Assembly: GCF_030704205.1 (NCBI RefSeq)
Contig: NZ_CP131913.1
Coordinates: 434,001 to 498,000 of the forward strand
DNA: 64,000 nucleotides
Direction of reading: 5' to 3'
Source of the DNA: Halomonas alkalicola
GTDB lineage: Bacteria > Pseudomonadota > Gammaproteobacteria > Pseudomonadales > Halomonadaceae
Shown here: piece after piece, positions 26,331-34,415 of the stretch
Numbering within the stretch: position 1 is the stretch's first letter
Layout: each line of letters begins with the position of its first letter
Notes under the pieces: model-generated
What the model was told of the DNA's origin: nothing
The model's input: the letters and a program-made list of their open reading frames with translations, nothing else
The model's database searches: none
Program-made: the position numbers and the translations under genes

Positions 26331-27421
26331 CCTTGATGCTTGATATTCAGCGCCGCGTTAATGTCCCGGTCGTGCTGTGTGTGGCAGGCGGGGCACTCCC
26401 ACGACCGGACGTTCAACGGCATGGCGTCCATCTTGTGTTGGCAGACATGGCAGGTCTTGGAGCTGGCAAACCACGGGTCAATCTTGACCAGATGCTTGCC
26501 CTGCTCCCTGGCCTTGTAGTCCAGCTTGGTCATCAAGGCATGCCAGGACGCATCGCCGATGTGCTTGGCGAGGCAGGTGTTTTTCATCATGTTGCTGACC
26601 TTCAGCGTCTCGACAATCACCGCTTGGTTATCGTCAACGATTTGTCGAGAGAGCTTGTGCTGGAAGTCGTTGCGGGCATTGGCGACCCGCTCATGCGCCT
26701 TGGCGACGAGTAACCGTGCCTTGGCCCGATTGGCGCTGCCCTTCTTCGTGCGGGACAACGCCTGCTGCTTGCGCTTGAGATTTTGCTGCGCCTGCTTGAG
26801 GAAGCGCGGATTGGCGATTTTGCGGCCGGTGGAGTCAATGGCCAGATGCGACAGCCCCATATCGAGGCCCACGATCTTAGCGGCGTCAACGTCCTTCAGC
26901 GGTGCCGGGGCAGCCTGCTCAGTATCAAACAGCAACGAGGCGTAGTGCTTGCCGGTGACGGTACGGGTCAGGGTGATGCTTTTCAGCCTGCCCTCGACCT
27001 GGCGATGCATCCTGGCCTTGATCGGCCCGAGCTTGGGCACCTTGATCCAGTTGTCGCCGGCCTTGACGCCGACGCAGTGATAGCTGGACTGCTTGCCACG
27101 CTTGCTCTTGAAGTGCGGATAGCCGGCTTTCTGCGCGGGGTCGAAGAAGCGCTGGAAGGCATGATCGAGGTTGAGGCACGCCTGCTGGAGGGCGATGGAA
27201 TCCGCCTCTTTCAGCCAGCCGTACTTGCGCGATTTCTTGGCCACCGGCAGCAGCTTCTTGATGTCGTGCTTGGCGCTCAGCGACTGGCCGTGGCGCTGGT
27301 AGCGATGGGACATGATGCGAAGGCCGGTGTTATAGACGAAGCGCACCGCGCCGAACTGGCGGTTCAGGAACTCCGCCTGCTCGGTCGTGGGGTAGAGTCG
27401 TACCTTCGTAGCCTTCAGCAT
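26246..27421 (-). CDS. tnpB: RNA-guided endonuclease TnpB (IS200/IS605 OrfB family)
   Basis: The 391-residue protein has the N-terminal helix-turn-helix OrfB region (KVRLYPTTEQAEFLNRQFGA). The split RuvC nuclease follows, with Asp187 (VGLDMGL), Glu271 (VIVETLKVSNM) and Asp353 (DRDINAA). Its zinc ribbon has Cys324, Cys327, Cys343 and Cys346 (KTCHVC and CPAC). All catalytic residues are present, so it is probably an active RNA-guided nuclease. The ATG at 27421 (MLKATKVRLYP) matches the family start better than the ATG at 27439. It lies between metY and a SulP transporter gene. Confidence 0.93.
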   Translation of the reverse strand: MLKATKVRLYPTTEQAEFLNRQFGAVRFVYNTGLRIMSHRYQRHGQSLSAKHDIKKLLPVAKKSRKYGWLKEADSIALQQACLNLDHAFQRFFDPAQKAGYPHFKSKRGKQSSYHCVGVKAGDNWIKVPKLGPIKARMHRQVEGRLKSITLTRTVTGKHYASLLFDTEQAAPAPLKDVDAAKIVGLDMGLSHLAIDSTGRKIANPRFLKQAQQNLKRKQQALSRTKKGSANRAKARLLVAKAHERVANARNDFQHKLSRQIVDDNQAVIVETLKVSNMMKNTCLAKHIGDASWHALMTKLDYKAREQGKHLVKIDPWFASSKTCHVCQHKMDAMPLNVRSWECPACHTQHDRDINAALNIKHQGIVKLKAEGLSVSAHGGLRKSGMSPVAA

Positions 27422-27483
27422 GGCGCGCCATTGGTACATGGATATATGTACAGCTTATGCTGCCGGGCCCCATACCGCAAACC

Positions 27484-27533
27484 CAGCAGCGCTATCGCGC
27501 TGCCCGCTTGTATCCCCGCCCGAGTGGGCGAGG
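27484..27533. repeat. Left-end hairpins of the TnpB element
   Basis: Two hairpins lie upstream of tnpB: gcagcgctatcgcgctgc (27486-27503) and the ccccgcccgagtgggcgagg stem (about 27514-27533). The second resembles the right-end hairpin at 26214-26234, so both ends appear to carry the same recognition structure. Confidence 0.6.
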
Positions 27534-27605
27534 GTTTACGCGGATTTTTGCTAACCCACGCTGAGCACGGCCACACATATCGTTTAGTCTCTAGGGTCAC
27601 TCCCT

Positions 27606-29336
27606 ATGCCGAACGAAGAACGGATGCTCAAGCGCTACCTGCCGATTCTCACCTGGCTGCCCCACTACAACCGCCGGCTGGGTGGCGCCGACCTGCTGGC
27701 CGGCCTGATCGTCACCGTGATGGTGATTCCCCAGTCGCTGGCCTACGCCCTGCTCGCCGGCCTGCCCGCCGTGGTGGGGCTCTACGCCAGCATCCTGCCG
27801 GCGGTGCTCTATGCGCTGCTCGGCACCAGCCGTACCCTGGCGGTGGGGCCGGTGGCGATCATCGCGCTGATGACTGGTGCGGCCCTCTCCGGGGTGGCCA
27901 CCCCGGGCACCCCGGAGTACCTGCAGGCGGCCCTGGTGCTCTCACTGCTCTCCGGGCTGATGCTCGCGGCCATGGGCCTGGCCCGCCTGGGCTTCTTCAC
28001 CAACTTCCTGAGCCACCCGGTGATCGCGGGATTTCTCTCCGCCTCGGGGCTCCTGATCGCCGCCAGCCAGGCCGCCCACCTGCTGGGCATCGAGGCCAAC
28101 GGTTACACCGTCATTGCCCTGCTGGGCAGCCTGGCCTCAAGCCTCGACGCCGTGCACTGGCCGACCCTGGCGCTGGGAGGTGGCACCCTACTCTTCCTGC
28201 TGCTGTGCCGGCGCCACGCCAGGACGCTGCTGCGCCGCCTCGGCCTGGCCGACCCCATCGCCGCCCTGCTGGCGCGCTCGGGCCCGGTGCTGGCGGTGCT
28301 GGTCACCACCTGGCTCAGCTGGCACCTGGGGCTCGCCGAACGCGGCGTGGCAGTGATCGGCTCGGTGCCGAGCGGGCTGCCGCCGCTGACCCTGCCGGGC
28401 TTCGACGGCTCGCTCTGGTATGCGCTGCTGATTCCGGCGCTGCTGATCAGTGTGGTGGGGTTCGTGGAGTCGATCTCCATGGCCCAGATGCTGGCCGCCC
28501 GGCGGCGCCAGCGCATCTCCCCCAACCAGGAGCTGGTGGGCCTGGGCGGCGCCAACCTGGCCGCCGCCTTCACCGCCGGGATGCCGGTCACCGGCGGGCT
28601 GTCGCGCACCGTGGTCAGCGACGAGGCCGGCGCCCAGACCCCCATGGCCGGGCTCTTCACCGCACTCGGCATCGGCCTGGTCACCCTGGCCTTCACCCCA
28701 CTGCTCTACCACCTGCCCATCGCCACCCTGGCCGCCACCATCACCGTGGCCGCACTGACCCTGGTGGATCTCCCCATGATCCGCCAGACCTGGCGCTACT
28801 CCCGGGCCGACTTCTCGGCCATGGCCGTGACCATCCTGCTCACCCTGGCGGAGGGGGCCGAGGCCGGCATCATCAGTGGGGTACTGCTCTCGGTGGCGCT
28901 CTTCCTCTACCGCACCAGCCGCCCCCACAGCGCCATCGTGGGGCTGATTCCCGGCAGCGAGCACTTTCGCAGCGTCACCCGCCACGAGGTGGAGACCCTG
29001 AGCCACGTCGCCTTCCTGCGCATCGACGAGAGCCTGTACTTCGCCAACGCCCGCTACCTGGAGGACACCGTCCACGCCCTGGTGGTACGCCGCCCCGGGC
29101 TCGAGCACGTGGTGCTGATCTGCTCGGCGGTCAACCTGATCGACGCCTCGGCGCTGGAGAGCCTCGACGCCATCAACGCCCGCCTCAAGGAGTCCGGCGT
29201 CACCCTGCACCTGGCCGAGGTGAAGGGGCCAGTGATGGACCGCCTCAAGCGCAGCGACTTCCTCGACGACCTGACCGGGCGGGTCTTCCTCAGCACCTAC
29301 GCGGCCTGGCAGGCGCTGGGCACCCCGCCGGAGTAG
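27606..29336 (+). CDS. SulP family anion transporter with STAS domain
   Basis: The 576-residue protein has about 12-14 membrane segments, including the SulP signature VMVIPQSLAYALLAGLP near the N-terminus. A C-terminal cytoplasmic STAS domain follows (LRIDESLYFANARYLED and LICSAVNLIDASALESLDAI). SulP proteins carry sulfate, bicarbonate or dicarboxylates; the substrate here is not evident. The start could be 27606 or the ATG at 27624, and neither ribosome-binding site is strong. The TnpB element lies just upstream. Confidence 0.92.
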   Translation: MPNEERMLKRYLPILTWLPHYNRRLGGADLLAGLIVTVMVIPQSLAYALLAGLPAVVGLYASILPAVLYALLGTSRTLAVGPVAIIALMTGAALSGVATPGTPEYLQAALVLSLLSGLMLAAMGLARLGFFTNFLSHPVIAGFLSASGLLIAASQAAHLLGIEANGYTVIALLGSLASSLDAVHWPTLALGGGTLLFLLLCRRHARTLLRRLGLADPIAALLARSGPVLAVLVTTWLSWHLGLAERGVAVIGSVPSGLPPLTLPGFDGSLWYALLIPALLISVVGFVESISMAQMLAARRRQRISPNQELVGLGGANLAAAFTAGMPVTGGLSRTVVSDEAGAQTPMAGLFTALGIGLVTLAFTPLLYHLPIATLAATITVAALTLVDLPMIRQTWRYSRADFSAMAVTILLTLAEGAEAGIISGVLLSVALFLYRTSRPHSAIVGLIPGSEHFRSVTRHEVETLSHVAFLRIDESLYFANARYLEDTVHALVVRRPGLEHVVLICSAVNLIDASALESLDAINARLKESGVTLHLAEVKGPVMDRLKRSDFLDDLTGRVFLSTYAAWQALGTPPE

Positions 29337-29445
29337 CTCGCAGGCGATCACCCCGGGGGGCATACAAAGCTGTAGGTTAACGCTATGATGGGACGGCAAT
29401 GATTGCCCAGGGAATGTCGACCGATAGAGAAGGAGTCTCCGCACC

Positions 29446-30579
29446 ATGGCCTCGACCGACGCCTCGCCCGGCCGACTCCAAATGGAGGCCGGCCGGCTGC
29501 TGATCAGCGGTGACTGGACCCTCACGCACCACCGCGAGCTGCGGGAGCAGGTGCTCGCCCACCGCCGTGACGCGGCCCCCGATGCCACCCTGGACCTCTC
29601 CGGCCTCGCCGCCCTGGACACCGCCGGGGCCCGCCTGCTGGTGGAGCTGGTCGGTGCCGATCGCGTGGCCGAGGTGTCGCGCTGGGCACCTGACCTGCCC
29701 AAGGCGCGCCAGGCGCTGCTCGAGACCGTGGCCAAGGTACTGCGCGAGCCGCTGGAGCCGGAGGCGCCTCGCCGGGCGGCGCTGGCCGACTGGCTGGTCG
29801 ACATCGGCGAGCGCATCACCGCCCTATGGCACCAGCAGCGCCTGCTGCTCGGCTTCATCGGCCTGACCCTCACCACCCTGCTGGCCTGCCTGGTGCGCCC
29901 CTGGCGCTGGCGGGTCACCGCGCTGGTGGCCCATGTCCATCAGACCGGGCTCAACGCCGTGCCCATCGTCGCCCTGCTCACCTTCCTGGTAGGGGCCGTG
30001 GTGGCCTTCCTGGGCGCCACCGTGCTGCGCGATTTCGGCGCCACCATCTTCACCGTCAACCTGGTAGCCTTCGCCTTCCTGCGCGAGTTCGGGGTGCTGC
30101 TGGCCGCCATCCTGCTGGCCGGGCGCACCGCCAGCGCCTTCACCGCCCAGATCGGCTCCATGAAGGCCAACGAGGAGATCGACGCCATCCGCGCCCTGGG
30201 CCTCGACCCGGTGGAGCTCCTGGTGCTGCCGCGGCTGCTGGCCATGATGGTGATTCTGCCGATCCTGACCTTTATCGGCATGCTCTGCGGCATCCTCGGC
30301 GGCGCCCTGGTGTGCATCTTCATGCTCGATATCTCGGCCACCCAGTTCCTGCTGATCCTGCAGCGCGACATTCCCCTCAACCACTTCCTGGTGGGGCTGG
30401 GCAAGGCGCCGCTGTTCGCCTTCCTGATCGCGGTGATCGGCTGCCTGGAGGGCTTCAAGGTGAGCGGCAGCGCCCAGTCGGTGGGCGAGCACACCACCTC
30501 GAGCGTGGTGCAGTCGATCTTCATGGTGATCCTGCTCGACGCCGTGGCCGCGCTCTTCTTCATGGAGATGGGCTGGTGA
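29446..30579 (+). CDS. MlaE-family ABC permease with fused N-terminal STAS domain
   Basis: This 377-residue protein has a STAS-like domain in its first 110 residues (LLISGDWTLTHHRELREQ and TLDLSGLAALDTAGARLL). It continues into an MlaE permease with five to six membrane segments and the conserved GQIGSMKANEEIDA-like block (AQIGSMKANEEIDAIRALGL). It belongs to a retrograde or anterograde phospholipid transporter between the inner and outer membranes. In E. coli the STAS part is the separate MlaB; here the two are fused. It is the first of four overlapping genes, with gagaaggag about 12 bases before the ATG. Confidence 0.92.
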   Translation: MASTDASPGRLQMEAGRLLISGDWTLTHHRELREQVLAHRRDAAPDATLDLSGLAALDTAGARLLVELVGADRVAEVSRWAPDLPKARQALLETVAKVLREPLEPEAPRRAALADWLVDIGERITALWHQQRLLLGFIGLTLTTLLACLVRPWRWRVTALVAHVHQTGLNAVPIVALLTFLVGAVVAFLGATVLRDFGATIFTVNLVAFAFLREFGVLLAAILLAGRTASAFTAQIGSMKANEEIDAIRALGLDPVELLVLPRLLAMMVILPILTFIGMLCGILGGALVCIFMLDISATQFLLILQRDIPLNHFLVGLGKAPLFAFLIAVIGCLEGFKVSGSAQSVGEHTTSSVVQSIFMVILLDAVAALFFMEMGW

Positions 30580-31397
30580 GCGGCGCCAACGACACGGTCA
30601 TCCGGGTGCGGGGGCTGGCCAACCGCTTCGGCAGCCACGTGGTCCACGAGGATCTCGACCTGGACATCCGCCGCGGCGAGATCCTCGGCGTGGTGGGCGG
30701 CTCCGGCACCGGCAAGTCGGTGCTGCTCAGGAGCATCGTGGGCCTCAAGCGCCCCGACGCGGGCCGGGTGGAGCTGTTCGGCGAGGACCTCTCCGCCCTG
30801 CCCGCCCGCCAGCGCTCCGAGATGGAGCGCCGCTTCGGCGTGCTCTTCCAGCGCGGGGCGCTCTTCTCGTCGCTCAACCTCCAGGAGAACGTGGCCCTGC
30901 CGCTGATCGAGCATGCCGGTCTCGCCCGGCCGGACGCCGAGGACCTGGCGCGCATGAAGCTGGCCCTGGCGGGGCTTCCTCGCCACGCCGCCCTCAAGAT
31001 GCCCTCGGAGCTCTCCGGCGGCATGGTCAAGCGCGCCGCCCTGGCCCGGGCCCTGGCCCTGGACCCCGAGGTGCTCTTCCTCGATGAACCCACCGCCGGC
31101 CTCGACCCCATCGGCGCCGCCGACTTCGACCGGCTGATCATGACCCTGCGCGACGCCCTGGGGCTCAGCGTCTTCCTGGTCACCCACGACCTGGATACGC
31201 TCTATACCGCCTGCGACCGGGTCGCCGTGCTCTCCCAGCGCCGGGTGCTGGTCGCCGACCGCCTGCCGGTGGTGGAGGCCAGCGACGACGCCTGGATAAG
31301 AGACTACTTTCACGGCCCCCGGGGGCGGGCGGCCTCCCGGGCCGCCGAAAACGCCGCGCCCGCCGGCGGCCAGGCCACGGACATGGAGACACCCTGA
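30576..31397 (+). CDS. MlaF-like ABC transporter ATP-binding protein
   Basis: The 273-residue ATPase starts at a GTG that overlaps the permease stop (GTGA). Walker A is GGSGTGKS (residues 41-48), the signature is LSGGMVKRAALARA and Walker B is VLFLDEPTAGLDP, followed by FLVTHDLDTLYTACDRVAVL. It powers the lipid transporter formed with the permease, the MCE protein and the lipoprotein encoded next to it. The tail after about residue 245 is Ala/Gly-rich and variable. Confidence 0.94.
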   Translation: MSGANDTVIRVRGLANRFGSHVVHEDLDLDIRRGEILGVVGGSGTGKSVLLRSIVGLKRPDAGRVELFGEDLSALPARQRSEMERRFGVLFQRGALFSSLNLQENVALPLIEHAGLARPDAEDLARMKLALAGLPRHAALKMPSELSGGMVKRAALARALALDPEVLFLDEPTAGLDPIGAADFDRLIMTLRDALGLSVFLVTHDLDTLYTACDRVAVLSQRRVLVADRLPVVEASDDAWIRDYFHGPRGRAASRAAENAAPAGGQATDMETP

Positions 31398-32335
31398 TGG
31401 AAACTCGCGCCCACCACCTGGTGATCGGCCTCTTTACCGTCATCGCCGTCGTCGCGGCCCTGGGCTTCGCCCTCTGGCTCGGCAAGTCCGCCACCGACCG
31501 CGAGGTGACCTTCTACGAGGTCGGCTTCGAGAGCCCCGTCGGGGGCCTGGCCACCGGCAATGCGGTGCTGTTCAGCGGCATCCGGGTCGGCGACGTGGCC
31601 GACCTGCGCCTGGATCCGGATGATCCGCGCCTGGTGCGCGCCCTGATCCGCATCGACGCCGATATTCCGGTGCGCGAGGACACCCGCGCCAGCCTAGCCC
31701 TGGCCAACGTCACCGGCAGCATGAACATCCAACTGCGGGGTGGCAGCCCGGAGCGGCCGCGCCTGCAGGGAAGCCGCAACGACCCGCCGCTGATCCTCGC
31801 CGAGCCCTCCGCTCTGGGCTCGCTGCTCGCCGACGGCGAAACCCTGATCGGCGGCCTGAACCAGCTGATCACCAACGCCAACCGCCTGCTCGACGAGGAG
31901 AACACTGCCCGGGTCGAGCAGATCCTGATCAACCTGGAGCAGCTCAGCGAGGAGCTGGCCGCGCGCAGCGGCGAGCTCGGCGCGGTAGTCGACATCGCCG
32001 ACCGGCTGGGGCAGGAAGCTACCGCCCTGCTGCGGTCGCTGGCCGGCCTGAGCCAGAGCGCCGAGACCCTGGTCGAGGGGGACGGCCGCCAGGCCCTGGA
32101 GAGCGCCGGCCAGGCCATGGGCAGCCTGCAGGGCATGGCCCGCCGCCTGGAGGAGCTGCTCGGCAGCAATGAGGAGGCCCTGGGCCGCGGCATGCAGGGG
32201 CTGGGCGATCTGGGCCCCACCATCCGCGAGCTGCGCGGCACCCTGGACACCCTGGGGCGCATCACCCGCCGCCTGGAGGAGAACCCGGCCGACTTCCTGC
32301 TGGGCCGTGAACCGATCGAGGAGTTTTCACCGTGA
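31397..32335 (+). CDS. MlaD-family (MCE domain) substrate-binding protein
   Basis: The 312-residue protein has an N-terminal membrane anchor (LVIGLFTVIAVVAALGFALW) and an MCE domain (about residues 40-120, with VGGLATGNAVLFSGIRVGDV). A long helical C-terminal region follows, rich in Glu, Leu and Ala. MCE proteins form hexameric rings that pass lipids across the periplasm. It overlaps the ATPase stop (TGATG) and the next gene start (GTGA), showing a tightly coupled operon. Confidence 0.93.
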   Translation: METRAHHLVIGLFTVIAVVAALGFALWLGKSATDREVTFYEVGFESPVGGLATGNAVLFSGIRVGDVADLRLDPDDPRLVRALIRIDADIPVREDTRASLALANVTGSMNIQLRGGSPERPRLQGSRNDPPLILAEPSALGSLLADGETLIGGLNQLITNANRLLDEENTARVEQILINLEQLSEELAARSGELGAVVDIADRLGQEATALLRSLAGLSQSAETLVEGDGRQALESAGQAMGSLQGMARRLEELLGSNEEALGRGMQGLGDLGPTIRELRGTLDTLGRITRRLEENPADFLLGREPIEEFSP

Positions 32336-32937
32336 GACGCCTGGCCCTGCTGCTGCTGGCAAGCACCCTCACCGCCTGCACCCTGCTGCCGGAGAGCGAG
32401 CCGCCCAGCCTTCACCTGCTGCCCGCCACCCCGCTTGCCCCCGCCCAGAGCGCCCCCCTGGAGGCACGCCTGCGGGTGGAGACCCCCCAGGCACCGGCGC
32501 TGCTCTCCGGGGCACGCATCCTGGTGATGCCGGAGCCCAACCGCCTGCAGGCCTACGCCGGCGCCCGCTGGAGCGACCGCACCCCGCTGCTGCTGCGCGA
32601 CCGCCTGGTGGAGGGGCTGCGCGACCGCGGCCGCCTGCACGTCCAGGATGACAACAGCCCGCTGGGCGCCGATGTGGCGCTGGTCAGCGACCTGCGCGCC
32701 TTTCACAGCGTCTATCCGCCGGCAGAGGCGCAGGGCTCGCCGGTGGCGGTGATCCGCCTCGACGCCAGCCTGGTGGACGAGAGCCAGCGACGGCTGCTGG
32801 CCGAGCGGCGCTTCGAAGTGCGCGAGCCCAGCGAGGGGACCGCCGTGGCACAGGTGGTGGAGGCCTTCGGCCGCGCCGCCGACGAGCTGGCCCTGGCCAT
32901 CGCCGAGTGGAGCGAGGAGGCCATGGCGACACGCTGA
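32332..32937 (+). CDS. ABC-type transport auxiliary lipoprotein (PqiC/DUF330 family)
   Basis: The 201-residue protein begins at a GTG with a lipoprotein signal (LALLLLASTLTACTLLPE). The family core follows (GARILVMPEPNRLQAYAGARWSD region, then PLLLRDRLVEGLRDRG). PqiC-type lipoproteins sit in the outer membrane and receive the MCE-protein channel. It ends the four-gene lipid-transport operon. Confidence 0.9.
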   Translation: MRRLALLLLASTLTACTLLPESEPPSLHLLPATPLAPAQSAPLEARLRVETPQAPALLSGARILVMPEPNRLQAYAGARWSDRTPLLLRDRLVEGLRDRGRLHVQDDNSPLGADVALVSDLRAFHSVYPPAEAQGSPVAVIRLDASLVDESQRRLLAERRFEVREPSEGTAVAQVVEAFGRAADELALAIAEWSEEAMATR

Positions 32938-33026
32938 CGCCCGCCGGGCAAATGGCGCCATTACGGCAGGATGCCGCCGATTATTCAGATCGGCGATGTT
33001 CGGCTATGATGTCGGCAAACGATGGC

Positions 33027-33101
33027 TTGGATAAGAACGGCTTGGACACGTACGGCTTGAATAAGTACGGCTCGAATAAGTACGACCCAAATAAGTACAA
33101 G
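33027..33101 (+). repeat. Five 15-bp imperfect tandem repeats
   Basis: Five consecutive units (33027, 33042, 33057, 33072, 33087) vary on ttgaataagtacggc. They keep one reading frame with the GntR gene downstream, where they would be read as L-N-K-Y-G-like pentapeptides. They are AT-richer than the surroundings. Depending on the true start codon they are either a coding N-terminal extension or part of the leader. Confidence 0.85.
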
Positions 33102-33113
33102 GACGCAGGCGGC

Positions 33114-33797
33114 ATGGACACGACTCCCCCTCGGCAGAACCTCGGCATCAGCGCCTACCGCTGGCTCAAGCAGGACATCATCCGCGGGGTCTTCCGGCCC
33201 GGCGAGAAGCTGCTGATGAGCCGGCTCAAGGAGCGCTATGACCTCGGCGTCGGCCCGCTGCGCGAGGCGCTCTCCCAGCTGGTGGCCGAGCGCCTGGTGG
33301 TGGCGATCAGCCAGCGCGGCTACCGGGTGGCCCCCATGTCCCTGGCCGAGCTCGAGGACCTCTACGACGCCCGCGCCCAGCTCGAGGGGCTGGTGCTGCG
33401 GCTGGCCATTGAGCGCGGCGACGACGCCTGGGAGGCCGAGATCCTGGCCACCGCTCACACCCTCGCCAAGGTGATGGAGGTCAATTCCCCCGACGAGCTG
33501 CTCGATGTCTGGGACGCCCGCCACAAGGCCTTCCATACCGCCATCGCCAGCGGTTGTCGCTCGCCCCACCTGCTGCAGGTGCGCGAGAGCCTGTTCGACC
33601 AGGTGGAGCGCTACCGCCACCTGTGGCTGCGCGAGACGGTCTTCTCGGAGCAGGCGCTCAAGCGCAAGCGCCAGGAACATGCCGCCCTGGTGGAGGTGAT
33701 CCTCGCCCGGGACGTGGAGCGCGCCAGCGAGATGATGCGCGAGCACCTGATGACCCCGGTGCCGATCATCACCCAGGTCATGAAGCGCCAGGCCTAG
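33114..33797 (+). CDS. GntR-family transcriptional regulator with FCD domain
   Basis: The protein of 227 residues from the ATG at 33114 has an N-terminal winged helix-turn-helix (AYRWLKQDIIRGVFRPGEKL and VGPLREALSQLVAERLV). A C-terminal FCD ligand-binding domain follows (DLYDARAQLEGLVLRLAIER, HKAFHTAIASGC, EHAALVEVILARDVERA). The FCD type usually binds metal plus a carboxylate effector. The start at 33114 is preferred because aagga precedes it and the length is then typical. An in-frame ATG at 33006 would add a repetitive N-K-Y-G extension. The target genes are unknown. Confidence 0.85.
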   Translation: MDTTPPRQNLGISAYRWLKQDIIRGVFRPGEKLLMSRLKERYDLGVGPLREALSQLVAERLVVAISQRGYRVAPMSLAELEDLYDARAQLEGLVLRLAIERGDDAWEAEILATAHTLAKVMEVNSPDELLDVWDARHKAFHTAIASGCRSPHLLQVRESLFDQVERYRHLWLRETVFSEQALKRKRQEHAALVEVILARDVERASEMMREHLMTPVPIITQVMKRQA

Positions 33798-33816
33798 GTC
33801 AGCCCCTGCCCCGCCC

Positions 33817-34131
33817 TCAGCCGGCCAGCTTGAGGCCGACCAGGCCGGCCAGGATCAGCACCAGGCTGAGCAGGCGCAGCGGCGAGGCGCTGTCCCCGTA
33901 GATCAGGATGCCCAGCAGCACGGTGCCCACCGCGCCGATGCCGACCCACACCGCATAGGCGGTGCCCACCGGCAGCACCTTCATCGCCTGGGCCAGCAGG
34001 TAGAAGCTGGCCACCATGGCCAGCACGGTCAGCACGCTCGGCAGCGGCCGGGTGAAGCCGGCGGAGGCCTTCAGCCCCAGGGCCCAGGCGACCTCCAGCA
34101 GGCCGGCCACGGCCACAAGAATCCACGCCAT
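33817..34131 (-). CDS. gdx: Guanidinium exporter (SMR family, Gdx/SugE)
   Basis: The 104-residue protein has four membrane segments. It starts [20 protein letters not shown], whose Glu lies in segment 1, followed by [12 protein letters not shown] and [20 protein letters not shown], the pattern of the SugE/Gdx branch of small multidrug-resistance proteins. These dimers export guanidinium in exchange for protons. The ATG at 34131 is preceded by ggaaagga. A guanidine-II riboswitch lies directly upstream, which supports the guanidinium function over general quaternary-ammonium efflux. Confidence 0.93.
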   Translation of the reverse strand: MAWILVAVAGLLEVAWALGLKASAGFTRPLPSVLTVLAMVASFYLLAQAMKVLPVGTAYAVWVGIGAVGTVLLGILIYGDSASPLRLLSLVLILAGLVGLKLAG

Positions 34132-34151
34132 CTCGATGATGTCCTTTCCAG

Positions 34152-34199
34152 GCGAGGCCGTCCCCGCTGCGCAGGCGCGCACCGGGTCGTCCCGGGCGC
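34152..34199 (-). ncRNA. Guanidine-II (mini-ykkC) riboswitch
   Basis: On the minus strand two hairpins occur in tandem, each capped by an ACGR tetraloop. The first (34177-34199) is gcgcccggg-ACGA-cccggtgcgc and the second (34152-34167) is gcgggg-ACGG-cctcgc. Two stem-loops with ACGR loops just upstream of the ribosome-binding site are the definition of the guanidine-II class. The second hairpin lies a few bases from the ggaaagga site of gdx, so guanidine binding probably opens the ribosome-binding site for translation. Confidence 0.88.
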
Positions 34200-34227
34200 T
34201 TGGTTTAATGCACTGTTCGAGCCGGGC

Positions 34228-34255
34228 ATGCTAGCACCGATGCCAGTAGTTGCAA
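34228..34255 (-). promoter_or_regulatory. gdx: Candidate promoter of gdx
   Basis: Read on the minus strand, ttgcaa (34250-34255) and tagcat (34228-34233) are separated by 16 bp and lie about 30 bp before the riboswitch. They are a reasonable but not strong match to sigma-70 elements. Confidence 0.45.
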
Positions 34256-34346
34256 GGGTGCCCATCGCAGGGCAATCGCAGAGACAGCACCCGCTGTCAC
34301 CCTGCCGTCATCTCGGGATGGCAGGCTCAACGTAAGGAAGCGTGAC

Positions 34347-34370
34347 AGGATAAAACATCCGTTTTATCCT
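34347..34370. promoter_or_regulatory. 24-bp perfect inverted repeat, candidate operator
   Basis: The sequence has arms aggataaaac and gttttatcct (10 bp each, perfect) around a 4-bp centre atcc. It lies 46 bp before the start of the ribbon-helix-helix protein gene. It is AT-rich and lacks a following T run, so an operator for autorepression is more likely than a terminator. Confidence 0.55.
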
Positions 34371-34415
34371 GAGGAAAACACCCCGCCCGAGGATGGGCCT
34401 GTTGGAGACGACGAG

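Larger units (their letters stand above)
26210..27535 (-). mobile_element. TnpB-only IS200/IS605-group element (IS1341 type)
   Basis: The element holds one tnpB gene and no tnpA (Y1 transposase). Subterminal hairpins with the shared core ctcgccc...gggcggggA (read on the minus strand) lie at both ends, at 26214-26234 and 27513-27533, as expected for single-strand-recognised ends. The exact terminal bases cannot be fixed because this group makes no target duplication. Movement would need TnpA supplied elsewhere in the genome. Confidence 0.7.

Noticed and set aside
26783..29380. Open frame of 865 codons on the plus strand across tnpB and the SulP gene
   Set aside because: It is antisense to tnpB and out of frame with sulP. 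The Arg/Pro/His-rich translation has no domain.
34347..34370. Rho-independent terminator
   Set aside because: The palindrome is AT-rich, lacks a T run and lies upstream of a gene rather than after one; an operator is more likely.
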